From the NCBI GenBank assembly GCA_038123275.1, contig JAYORG010000012.1, positions 1 through 46,177 of the forward strand: DNA of 46,177 bases, given 5' to 3'. Below are positions 6,829 through 13,910 of this stretch, one piece after another. This DNA comes from CAJQHT01 sp038123275. Lineage in GTDB: Bacteria > Pseudomonadota > Alphaproteobacteria > Rickettsiales > UBA1997. The notes under the pieces were generated by a model, which did not search any database, was not told the DNA's origin, and saw nothing but the letters and a program-made list of their open reading frames with translations. The stretch's first letter is position 1. Every line of letters begins with the position of its first letter. Both the position numbers and the translations under genes were made by a program.

Positions 6829-7860
6829 ATGTCAAAAAAAGCATTTTCAAAATTACCATTTGCAACACTAATACTGGGTATTACCCTGTCTTTCTTGATA
6901 TTTTTTGTGGTTAGTGAAAGAGAAATACAGAGTTTAGAATATAAATTTAAATCAGAAGCAAGAGATAGAATTGGTTTAATTGAGGTGAACTTACTAGAGA
7001 CCAGGCACATTTTAGACTCTCTACAAGCATTTTACAATGCATCAAACTATGTTAGTAAGCAAGAATTTCAGATATTTACTAGCAATCAGGTTAAACAATA
7101 TCCATATATCAAAGCTTTAGAGTGGATACCAAAAATTGAGTATGATAATAAGGATGAATTTGAAGAAAGAGCCAATAAATATAAATATTATAATGTTAGT
7201 AATTTTAAGTTAGTAGAAAAAGCTCAAGATAATAAACTAGTTCCAGTTAAAGAACGTCCGATGTATTTTCCGGTATATTATGTAACTCCTTATGAAGGTA
7301 ATGAGTTAGCTTTTGGTTATGATTTATTTTCTGAGGAAAGTCGAAAAGAATCTTTATTATTTGCTGCTCATTCAGGAAAGATGTCAGTAACAAAAGCTAT
7401 TACTTTAGTTCAAAGTGTAGGGAGTAGCAATATAGATAAAAAAGCTATTTTAGCTCTTATGCCAATATTTAATAAGCCAGGTGATGTAGTAGCAAATAGT
7501 GATTTAGATAATTTAAAAGGTTTTGTATCAGCCGTGATAGATATGCATTTATTTGCTGAACAAATTTTAGCATCTAAAAGCTATTTGAAGTTGGGTTTTA
7601 TTATTTTTGATATTTCAGATGATTTAGATGATTATCAGATAGTTTCTCATAGTGGTGTTAGTGAGGATAGATTATTATTAAAAGATTATAACGAATTATA
7701 TGTGGATAGTAAATATTCGATAGGAGGAAGAACATGGTTGATAAGAGTTTTTGGAGGAAAGTATTTTAATATTGGCAATAGTTATTTGTCATTATTGATA
7801 TTAACTCTTTGCCTTATGTTAACATTTACTGTTTTTCTTCATTTAAGAGGTAAGGAGTAA
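6829..7860 (+). CDS. CHASE-domain membrane protein without output domain
   Basis: A 343-residue protein. One TM segment near residues 10-32 is followed by a large periplasmic CHASE domain (about 50-300) and a second TM at the extreme C-terminus (SLLILTLCLMLTFTVFLHL). CHASE signatures include IKALEWIPKI, RPMYFPVYYVTPYEGNELAFGYDL and SVTKAITLVQ. CHASE domains sense small extracellular ligands and normally feed a histidine kinase, cyclase or GGDEF domain. Here the protein stops about five residues after TM2 (LRGKE), with no kinase in the next genes. The ATG at 6829 is preferred over an in-frame TTG at 6811. It may be a sensor that signals through a partner, or a remnant of a longer receptor; the stop looks genuine, since acylphosphatase follows at once. 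Confidence 0.82.
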   Translation: MSKKAFSKLPFATLILGITLSFLIFFVVSEREIQSLEYKFKSEARDRIGLIEVNLLETRHILDSLQAFYNASNYVSKQEFQIFTSNQVKQYPYIKALEWIPKIEYDNKDEFEERANKYKYYNVSNFKLVEKAQDNKLVPVKERPMYFPVYYVTPYEGNELAFGYDLFSEESRKESLLFAAHSGKMSVTKAITLVQSVGSSNIDKKAILALMPIFNKPGDVVANSDLDNLKGFVSAVIDMHLFAEQILASKSYLKLGFIIFDISDDLDDYQIVSHSGVSEDRLLLKDYNELYVDSKYSIGGRTWLIRVFGGKYFNIGNSYLSLLILTLCLMLTFTVFLHLRGKE

Positions 7861-7874
7861 CATTATCTGCGCCA

Positions 7875-8150
7875 ATGACACAAATTTCATATAACTTAAC
7901 CATAAAAGGCAAAGTACAAGGTGTGTGCTATCGTGATTGGACGCGCCAAACAGCACAAAAACTTGGCATAGTAGGTTGGGTTAAAAATTTAGCAAATGGT
8001 GATGTGCAAGCAATAGTTCAAGGAGAGCAGGAGAATGTAGATAGACTTATAGAGCTTTGTTATAAAGGTCCAAATATGGCAAATGTTATTACAATAGAAA
8101 AAGAAGTTGTGCAGCCAGATAATTTTACTGAATTTGAAGTATTGTACTAA
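7875..8150 (+). CDS. acyP: Acylphosphatase
   Basis: A 91-residue enzyme that hydrolyses acyl phosphates such as carbamoyl- and acetyl-phosphate in the cytoplasm. The family signatures are both present. GKVQGVCYRDWT contains the catalytic Arg20. GWVKNLANGDVQAIVQG contains the catalytic Asn38. Length and ferredoxin-like pattern are normal for the family. It starts 14 bp after the CHASE gene and ends well before pgpA, so it could be co-transcribed with the CHASE gene. Carbamoyl phosphate made by carAB in this window would be one possible substrate, but the genes are not linked. Confidence 0.93.
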   Translation: MTQISYNLTIKGKVQGVCYRDWTRQTAQKLGIVGWVKNLANGDVQAIVQGEQENVDRLIELCYKGPNMANVITIEKEVVQPDNFTEFEVLY

Positions 8151-8231
8151 CTATATAACTTCCTATACCAAGCTTCCTCACTATATTATATACCAATATC
8201 TTATCTTTACATGTACCTAAAATACTTTTAC

Positions 8232-8260
8232 TTGATTGATGTGTCAAAAAGTGATATGAT
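8232..8260 (+). promoter_or_regulatory. Promoter upstream of pgpA
   Basis: TTGATT (8232-8237) and TATGAT (8255-8260) are separated by 17 bp. They lie 48 bp before the pgpA start, in an intergenic stretch with no other coding signal. Confidence 0.6.
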
Positions 8261-8308
8261 ATAAAAGGACACTAATTTTTAAGAGTTATTAATTTTTTAA
8301 GGAATGTT

Positions 8309-8887
8309 ATGGTTACTAAAAAGAAGAGTGTAAAAAAGAAAATCACAAAAAAATCTGAAGAACATATTTTTTACAGACTATTTGCCACTGGCTTTGGGGC
8401 TGGTAATGTTGGTCATCCAGGAATGATTGGTAGTTTGTTGGCTTTGCCAATATGGCTTTATGCTACCCATGTAATGAGAATATATTTTGATTCTGAGATG
8501 TTAATCTATCTTTCTTGGGGTGTATTACTTACAATATTATTCTTTATTGGCGCAACTACCGCAGATTATGTAGGACAAAAAATGCATAATGATGATCCAC
8601 CATCTGTTATTATAGATGAGATTCTAGGGCAGCTTATTACCTTGGTTCTTACTCAACATATTATTATTAATCAGGCTATTAGTCATTCTAATGGTGATAA
8701 TCTTAGATTTTATGGCACTTATCTGGTATTAAATTTAGTTATCTTTAGATTGCTTGATGTATTTAAGCCTTCTTTACTGGGTACAATTAATAAAAAAATC
8801 AAAGGTCATTATGCTATTATGGCCGATGATGTATTGGCTGGAATAATGGCAGCAATATTTATTAATATATTATACATCATTTTTTAA
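8309..8887 (+). CDS. pgpA: Phosphatidylglycerophosphatase A
   Basis: A 192-residue inner-membrane enzyme that removes the phosphate from phosphatidylglycerol phosphate, the last step to phosphatidylglycerol. The PgpA signature is complete: ATGFGAGNVGHPGMIGSLLA (~26-45), DDPPSVIIDEILGQ (~95-108) with the acidic metal site, and FRLLDVFKPS followed by HYAIMADDVLAG near the C-terminus. Four hydrophobic segments fit the family. The Lys-rich N-terminus (KKKSVKKKITKK) is unusual but cytoplasmic. The second IS110-like element is inserted 22 bp after the stop. The hairpin terminator on the far side of that element (11429-11466) probably belonged to this gene. Confidence 0.93.
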   Translation: MVTKKKSVKKKITKKSEEHIFYRLFATGFGAGNVGHPGMIGSLLALPIWLYATHVMRIYFDSEMLIYLSWGVLLTILFFIGATTADYVGQKMHNDDPPSVIIDEILGQLITLVLTQHIIINQAISHSNGDNLRFYGTYLVLNLVIFRLLDVFKPSLLGTINKKIKGHYAIMADDVLAGIMAAIFINILYIIF

Positions 8888-8963
8888 ATTTATTCATAAG
8901 CTATAAAAGAGCTCATGACAAATAGTCAACAATAATTTGTTATTTTCGAACAAAATTAAATAC

Positions 8964-8992
8964 TTGAAAAAATCACAAATTTTTGATACAAT
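8964..8992 (+). promoter_or_regulatory. Promoter of the cargo gene, copy 2
   Basis: Same TTGAAA (8964-8969), 17 bp spacer and TACAAT (8987-8992) as in copy 1, carried within the element. Confidence 0.6.
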
Positions 8993-9029
8993 GAATCACG
9001 TACTTCTTTTTCAAGTTAAGTAGAATTTT

Positions 9030-10229
9030 ATGTCAAAAGATAATGACTCTAAAAGTGACAACATATCAAAAAAGTTTCTAATAACAGTTCCTGATCCAGA
9101 TTGGAATCAAGATAGCAAGGAACCAAGAGGAACTATTGAACAATTTACCAATGAAGGCCTAAAAGTAGCAACTTCCTACTACAATCAAAAATATCCAGAC
9201 AGAGGAGAAATTCATAATTCATTAGCAGTTAGACCTAAACGAGCTTGGGATAAAGCAGGAGAAGAAAAAGATATGGATTCTGCTTTGAAAATACTTAGAG
9301 AAATGGCTGAGGCTCCAATAAAAGAATTAGCCACATTACAAGCAAGAGGAGGTAGGCATAAGGTGGTCCTTAGCCTTGCTGATGGATTTGATGAAGAACC
9401 AAGAACAAAACTGACTCACTCTGTACCTCTTGTTGTAACGCCAGATAAATTAATCTTAATGCGCGATGAAGAGAATAATAAAACTGCACAAGTTCTTATA
9501 TCATCAATAGCAAAGGAACTGGGTTTAGACTTAGTGCAGCCAGAATCCACTAAATCTTCAATGTTAGGATATTCTTCAATACAAGGCGATGATAGCACTT
9601 GCCATTTCATTGCCCTTGGAGTTTTAAAAGATTTAACTCAATCAGACTTAGAGGAGGTTGAAAAAAGAACTTCTGACCCTCTAAAGGATAAAGAGGGGTA
9701 TCTACCATTGGATAAGTCTCTTAAGTATTCTCAATCTAGTAAGCACATCAAGAACCTTTATGATTTAGAGGCTCAGAATCCAGTAAAACAAGATGGCAGA
9801 ACTGCCTTGCAATATGCTAATCAGTACAAAAAAGAATTAACGGAAGAATATGGCAAAATAACAACAAGAATCACTGACAAATCTAATAAGTTTAAAGAAA
9901 ATTTAACTGAAATGGAAAATAGTTTATCAAGGGATTCAAGTATAGAAGATGTTGCTACTGCTATATTAAAAAAACGTCAGTTAGAATCTGTTGCTAAAAA
10001 AGAAGCCTTAGAAGAAAAAGTTGGCCTTAGCTCATCTATTAAAAACGAAGTGAAAGATATTGTTCAAGAAAGCCGAGAATCATTCAGTCAAAAAGTAACC
10101 CTAGATGCGTTGGACTTGGCAACTACAAAAGAAAAAGAAACAAAAAAAGATCTCTCAGAAAAAAGTTGGGTTGAAAAAATGGCAGATAGAAAACTATCAA
10201 CCTCAAAGGATGGCCATAGAGAAATCTGA
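9030..10229 (+). CDS. Cargo protein of IS110-like element, copy 2
   Basis: Identical in protein sequence to the product of 667-1866: 399 residues, soluble, Lys/Glu-rich C-terminal half. It has the clan CE-like set His130, Asp146, Gln185 and Cys191. The cargo frame has stayed fully open in both copies together with its promoter. An unrelated gene hitching a ride would not be expected to remain intact for long, though recent duplication alone could explain it. The two loci double the gene dose. As for copy 1, the protease or acetyltransferase assignment rests on motif spacing only. Confidence 0.72.
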   Translation: MSKDNDSKSDNISKKFLITVPDPDWNQDSKEPRGTIEQFTNEGLKVATSYYNQKYPDRGEIHNSLAVRPKRAWDKAGEEKDMDSALKILREMAEAPIKELATLQARGGRHKVVLSLADGFDEEPRTKLTHSVPLVVTPDKLILMRDEENNKTAQVLISSIAKELGLDLVQPESTKSSMLGYSSIQGDDSTCHFIALGVLKDLTQSDLEEVEKRTSDPLKDKEGYLPLDKSLKYSQSSKHIKNLYDLEAQNPVKQDGRTALQYANQYKKELTEEYGKITTRITDKSNKFKENLTEMENSLSRDSSIEDVATAILKKRQLESVAKKEALEEKVGLSSSIKNEVKDIVQESRESFSQKVTLDALDLATTKEKETKKDLSEKSWVEKMADRKLSTSKDGHREI

Positions 10230-10244
10230 CATTCTTTATTGTTT

Positions 10245-11195
10245 TTATGTTGAAGAATTGGCAAGAAAATCCTGATTATTTTTAATCAATGAATTTGCAA
10301 TAGAAACAATTTTTCTAATCACAGCAACAATGGCAACCTGTGGTTTCTTGCCTCTTTTTACAAGATTAATATAAAAATCATTGAGAACAGATTTCCTCTG
10401 AATTATGCTCAGGGCAGACATATAAAGATCATTTCTTAAATCTTTTCTTCCACCAGAGATTTTTCTTGTTCCCTTAAAAAGGCCACTATCTTTATTTTTG
10501 GGAGCGACACCAACGATTGAAGAGATTTGTTTGCTACTAATTTTACCAAGTTCAGGTAAATCAGTTATTAAAGATTTTGCTACTTTATCACCAACACCGG
10601 GAATGGTTTTGAGGATTCTAAATCTGGCATTTAGAGCTTCATCTTGTTTTAAGGTTGAATTTATTTCAGCTTCGATTTTATTAATTTGTTTACCAAGATA
10701 TTTAATGGTTTTAGTAATTTCTTTTTTAATAAAAGAATCAGTCTCAGATTGAATTCTATTTTTTTCTGATGCCCTGATTTTAACTAATTGCCTTCTCCTT
10801 CTGTTTAGAGATTCCATTCTCCTCTCAGCTTTTGAAGGAGGATTTGAAGATCTAGGATTTAATTTAGCAGCAAATAAAGCAATATTCTTGGCATCAATTT
10901 TATCTGTTTTAGCAAGATAATCCAAAGATTTAGCAAAATTCCTAACTCGCAAAGGATTTAAAATTGCAACTTTGATATTATTATCAGTAAGAAAATAAAA
11001 TGCTTCTCTATGATATAATCCCGTTGATTCCATGGCTACCAAATTTAATTCAAAAGAAGATAATTTCTTGAGTAATTGTTTAAATCCAGCAGCATTATTA
11101 TTGACTTGGAAGTATTTATTAACAGGATAAAGATAGATGTCTAATTTATATTTGGAGACATCAATTCCAACAAATATTTCTTCTTTTTCTTTCAT
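10245..11195 (-). CDS. IS110-family transposase (DEDD recombinase), copy 2
   Basis: Identical to the copy 1 transposase: 316 residues from the preferred ATG at 11195, with DEDD residues Asp12, Glu56, Asp98 and Asp101, and the C-terminal KISGGRKDLR motif with Ser247. It is convergent with the cargo gene, 15 bp between stops. No nonsense or frameshift change is present. Either copy could therefore supply recombinase in trans for both elements. Confidence 0.93.
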   Translation of the reverse strand: MKEKEEIFVGIDVSKYKLDIYLYPVNKYFQVNNNAAGFKQLLKKLSSFELNLVAMESTGLYHREAFYFLTDNNIKVAILNPLRVRNFAKSLDYLAKTDKIDAKNIALFAAKLNPRSSNPPSKAERRMESLNRRRRQLVKIRASEKNRIQSETDSFIKKEITKTIKYLGKQINKIEAEINSTLKQDEALNARFRILKTIPGVGDKVAKSLITDLPELGKISSKQISSIVGVAPKNKDSGLFKGTRKISGGRKDLRNDLYMSALSIIQRKSVLNDFYINLVKRGKKPQVAIVAVIRKIVSIANSLIKNNQDFLANSST

Positions 11196-11223
11196 AATAA
11201 AAATGATTAAATTAGTATTTATT

Positions 11224-11413
11224 CTGTTTAAACCCAACCTTGTATACGAGATATATAAGCAAACTATATTCTCAAGAGCTCATTCGGGTTAACAAAAACG
11301 ACAGTAAGAAGGGGTTGGTCTTTTTCACGGAATTAGAAAACTCTATTCCTAGGTACTGTATAACCTCCTTCTTACCATCTCTAATCATGCATTAATCATT
11401 TGAAGAACGCACT
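11224..11413 (-). ncRNA. Predicted IS110 bridge RNA, copy 2
   Basis: Same sequence and folding as 2861-3050. The target-binding hairpin pairs 11375-11362 with 11316-11304. The donor-binding hairpin pairs 11293-11286 with 11235-11226. At this insertion site the right-side target guide (GAAAAAGA) pairs with 6 bases. The left-side guide (ACAGTACCT) matches the target ACAGTAACCT only with one extra base, a weaker fit than at copy 1. The 5' end is estimated. Confidence 0.73.
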
Positions 11414-11428
11414 TGTATTATCATACAA

Positions 11429-11466
11429 GGTTACTGTTCCTTAATAAGGTGTAGTAACCTTTTTTA
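11429..11466 (+). terminator. Rho-independent terminator, displaced from pgpA
   Basis: GGTTACT (11429-11435) pairs with AGTAACC (11453-11459), with an inner CCTT/AAGG stem, followed by a T-rich tail. No plus-strand gene ends just before it. It sits directly at the end of IS110-like copy 2, whose other side abuts pgpA, so it was probably the pgpA terminator before insertion. Confidence 0.75.
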
Positions 11467-11602
11467 TTTTTAAGTCTTAATAAAGCCAAGTATTCTTCCT
11501 TGATAAAAGAAACTGTATTATTTATTTTGTTTGTCGAGGTATAATAACAGTATTTAGTGATATATTTACTGGTAAAAGAAGCTAATTGTAAAAATATATA
11601 TA

Positions 11603-12304
11603 ATGTATCATCAAAATAATAATGAATTTATAATTACATATTTTGATGAAGTAAAAAGTACCAATGATCTAGCATTTGAGTTGGTAGAAGATAATAAGGC
11701 TCGTAATTACCATATTATTACAGCAAACTGCCAAACTAATGGCAAGGGACGTCGTGATAGAGAGTGGATTTCTCCAAAAGGTAATTTGTATTATTCTTTG
11801 ATATTGCAATTTGATAAGTTAAAAACAATAACCGACTATTCTTTTTTATCCGCCTGTGCAATTGGTAAGGCTTTAATGTCTTATGGCATTAAAACTCAGT
11901 ATAAATGGCCCAACGATATTATTTTAAATGATAAAAAATTAGCCGGGATATTATTACAGTTTAAATCAATAAATAATGTTGCTACTTTAGTTGTAGGAAT
12001 TGGACTAAACCTTGTTTTAGCACCATCTTATGCTACATCTTTAAAAGAACATAATATTTCAAAAGAAGATTTCCTAGAAAAGTTTCAAGAGGCATTTTCT
12101 TATTTTGATAAGAAATACCAGCAATTTGGATTTTCTATTATTAGAAATGAGTGGAAACAATATGCTTATCAGATAAATCAGGAGATTAAATTATCTAATG
12201 GCATGAAAGGGGTTTTTGATGATTTAGATAAAGATGGTAATTTATTATTAAAAGAAAATAATAAGATCCACAAGATTTTATCAGAAGAGATAATTATGAA
12301 TTAG
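11603..12304 (+). CDS. birA: Biotin--[acetyl-CoA-carboxylase] ligase
   Basis: A 233-residue cytoplasmic enzyme that activates biotin as biotinyl-AMP and attaches it to the biotin carrier domain of carboxylases. Family motifs: STNDLAFEL (~17), the biotin loop GKGRRDREWISPKGNLYYS (the GRGRRGR consensus altered to GKGRRDR), KWPNDIILNDKKLAGILLQ with the Lys of the active site, and VVGIGLNL. There is no N-terminal helix-turn-helix, so it is the monofunctional type without repressor activity. It is followed after 13 bp by folC, and the two are probably co-transcribed. Confidence 0.93.
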   Translation: MYHQNNNEFIITYFDEVKSTNDLAFELVEDNKARNYHIITANCQTNGKGRRDREWISPKGNLYYSLILQFDKLKTITDYSFLSACAIGKALMSYGIKTQYKWPNDIILNDKKLAGILLQFKSINNVATLVVGIGLNLVLAPSYATSLKEHNISKEDFLEKFQEAFSYFDKKYQQFGFSIIRNEWKQYAYQINQEIKLSNGMKGVFDDLDKDGNLLLKENNKIHKILSEEIIMN

Positions 12305-12317
12305 TTTAGGACTTCTT

Positions 12318-13604
12318 ATGTTTATGCCTCATTGGCCGCCAAAATATCCAAATAGTGGTCGCATGGATCAAATTTTGGAATTAATCGGTAATCCTCAGGA
12401 TAACTTGCCAGATGTAATTCATGTTACAGGAACTAATGGTAAAGGCTGCACAATTAGTTTTTTAAGCCAAATTTTTCAAAAAAATAATTATCAGGTTCAT
12501 GTTTTTACTTCTCCTCATCTTTTAAGGTTTAATGAAAATTTTATTATTTCGGGAAAACAAATTACAGATGGATTATTACATGAGTTAACCGAAGAAATTA
12601 GGATAAAATTAGAAGGAAAAATTAATCCAGGGTTTTTCGAATATCAAACTGCTTTAGCATTTTTAGCATTTAGTCGCAATAAAGCAGATATTTGTTTAAT
12701 TGAATCTGGCATGGGGGCAAAAACTGATCCAACTAATATTTTAACTAAAAAACTACTTTCAATTATTACGCCAATTTCTTTAGATCACCAAGAGTTTTTA
12801 GGAGATGCTATTGAGAAGATTGCGCTTGATAAGGCTCATATTATTAATGGTTGTGAAAAGTTGGTTTGTTCTCCACAAAATCATATTGCAAAAACCATAA
12901 TAACTAATTTTGCTAGGATGAATAATATTGAAGTTATTAATTATGAAGAAGAGTACGATTTTGATATTGATGAAGAGGAGGGAGAGGAGAAATTAGTTTA
13001 TGTAGATTTAAAAGAAAAAGAATTAATTTATTACAATAAACCTAATATTGCTGGAGATCATCAGGTAATTAATTTGTCTACTGCCCTGTCGGCAGTAAAA
13101 GCTATTTCTCATAAATTTTCTTTTCAAGATCATTTAATTAATGAAGCAATTGGCCAAATGTCGCGTATTGCTAGGTTGGAGAAAATACAAAGTAATAAAT
13201 TTCCTAATTTAGAAATATGGTTTGATGGTGCACATAATCAAGGTGGGGCTTATGCTTTAGGTAGTTGGATTTATCAGCAATCACAAGATAAAAAAAATAT
13301 TATTATTTATGGCCGCAGTGAGGGTAAAGATCATAATGATTTTTTACAATTTTTTAATAGAGTAGAAAATGAGATAATATTTGTTGAGGTCAAGAATGAG
13401 CCTTGTAGTGAGACTAAGATTGGATTTCAGAAATTTTTAAAGGAAAATTCACAGTACAATGCTGCAATATTTGATGATTTAGAATCGGTGGCTTCTGACT
13501 ATCTTCCCAATATTAAGTTTCCTGCGAGAGTTATTATTTGTGGCTCTTTTTATCTTTATCGTGATTTGAATGATTTACATGTCATGGAAGAACTTAGACC
13601 TTAG
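12318..13604 (+). CDS. folC: Dihydrofolate synthase / folylpolyglutamate synthase
   Basis: A 428-residue Mur-ligase-family enzyme that adds glutamate to dihydropteroate and folates. The N-terminus has the family PKYPNSGRMDQILELIGNPQ signature, then the P-loop VTGTNGKGCT (~37), FTSPHLLRFNE (~64), a FFEYQTALAFLAF segment, and ITPISLDHQEFLGD for the metal site. The C-terminal domain begins near HNQGG (~311). The acidic insert DIDEEEGEE (~217) is unusual but within a loop. It is second in an operon with birA. Pairing of folC with birA is not the common accD-folC arrangement, so this is local gene order only. Confidence 0.93.
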   Translation: MFMPHWPPKYPNSGRMDQILELIGNPQDNLPDVIHVTGTNGKGCTISFLSQIFQKNNYQVHVFTSPHLLRFNENFIISGKQITDGLLHELTEEIRIKLEGKINPGFFEYQTALAFLAFSRNKADICLIESGMGAKTDPTNILTKKLLSIITPISLDHQEFLGDAIEKIALDKAHIINGCEKLVCSPQNHIAKTIITNFARMNNIEVINYEEEYDFDIDEEEGEEKLVYVDLKEKELIYYNKPNIAGDHQVINLSTALSAVKAISHKFSFQDHLINEAIGQMSRIARLEKIQSNKFPNLEIWFDGAHNQGGAYALGSWIYQQSQDKKNIIIYGRSEGKDHNDFLQFFNRVENEIIFVEVKNEPCSETKIGFQKFLKENSQYNAAIFDDLESVASDYLPNIKFPARVIICGSFYLYRDLNDLHVMEELRP

Positions 13605-13863
13605 TTGGTTTTATGTGAAGTATCTCAACCAAAAAAACGTTAGCTAATTTCTAACTCCTCCACTCGTGACGTGAGATCCTTCTACAAGTAATTCTAAGTC
13701 ATTAAAATGACTAAGAATTATTATTATTCAGGATGATAGTATTATTGATAGCTGTTTTTTTTACGGGTTTATCAAAAGAAGTTTGTGGTTTTGGGTAGTG
13801 TTTAGGTAACTGTTTTTTGCAGACTTTGTGGCATCACCAGGCATGAATCATAGATTCATGGCC
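13605..13863. other. Intergenic stretch after folC with small hairpins
   Basis: No gene is seen between folC and the carB terminator. The region holds an imperfect 14-bp hairpin at 13690-13719 (AATTCTAAGTCATT with AATGACTAAGAATT), followed by a T-rich stretch that could end folC transcription. It also holds a perfect 8-bp hairpin at 13842-13860 (CATGAATC/GATTCATG). No tRNA or other RNA gene was recognised. Confidence 0.5.
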
Positions 13864-13910
13864 GTAAAAGCTAAAAACAGCCCACTGGGCTGTTTTTTTA
13901 ACGCTTTTAC
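13864..13910. terminator. Bidirectional terminator between folC and carB
   Basis: AAAAACAGCCC (13873-13883) pairs with GGGCTGTTTTT (13887-13897) around ACT, with T runs on both strands. An outer GTAAAAGC (13864-13871) pairs with GCTTTTAC (13903-13910), so the hairpin overlaps the carB stop codon. It can terminate both convergent units. Confidence 0.85.

Larger units (their letters stand above)
8910..11429 (-). mobile_element. IS110-family element with cargo gene, copy 2
   Basis: Second copy of the element, in the same orientation as copy 1. The direct repeat is 8905-11431. The CT core (minus strand) lies at 8910-8911 and 11428-11429. Left flank CTATAAAAG and right flank GTTACTGTTCC differ from copy 1, so this is an independent insertion and not a tandem duplication of a larger region. 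Joining the flanks with one core (AAAAG-AG-GTTACTG) restores the full stem of a terminator hairpin (GGTTACT/AGTAACC), which supports the boundary. No mutation relative to copy 1 was seen, so the second transposition was recent or the copies are being homogenised. Confidence 0.88.

Noticed and set aside
8170..8215. A third copy of the palindromic element (ATACCAATATC near 8191)
   Set aside because: Only the tip sequence resembles the family; there is no complementary arm and no conserved centre.
542..11431. The two IS copies and the DNA between them as one composite transposon
   Set aside because: The outer flanks show no shared target duplication, and each copy has its own core-flanked site, so two independent insertions explain the data better.
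13605..13906. Possible tRNA or small RNA gene between folC and carB
   Set aside because: Several hairpins are present, but no cloverleaf, no GTTCRA-like T-loop and no conserved RNA motif could be found; terminator function is sufficient.
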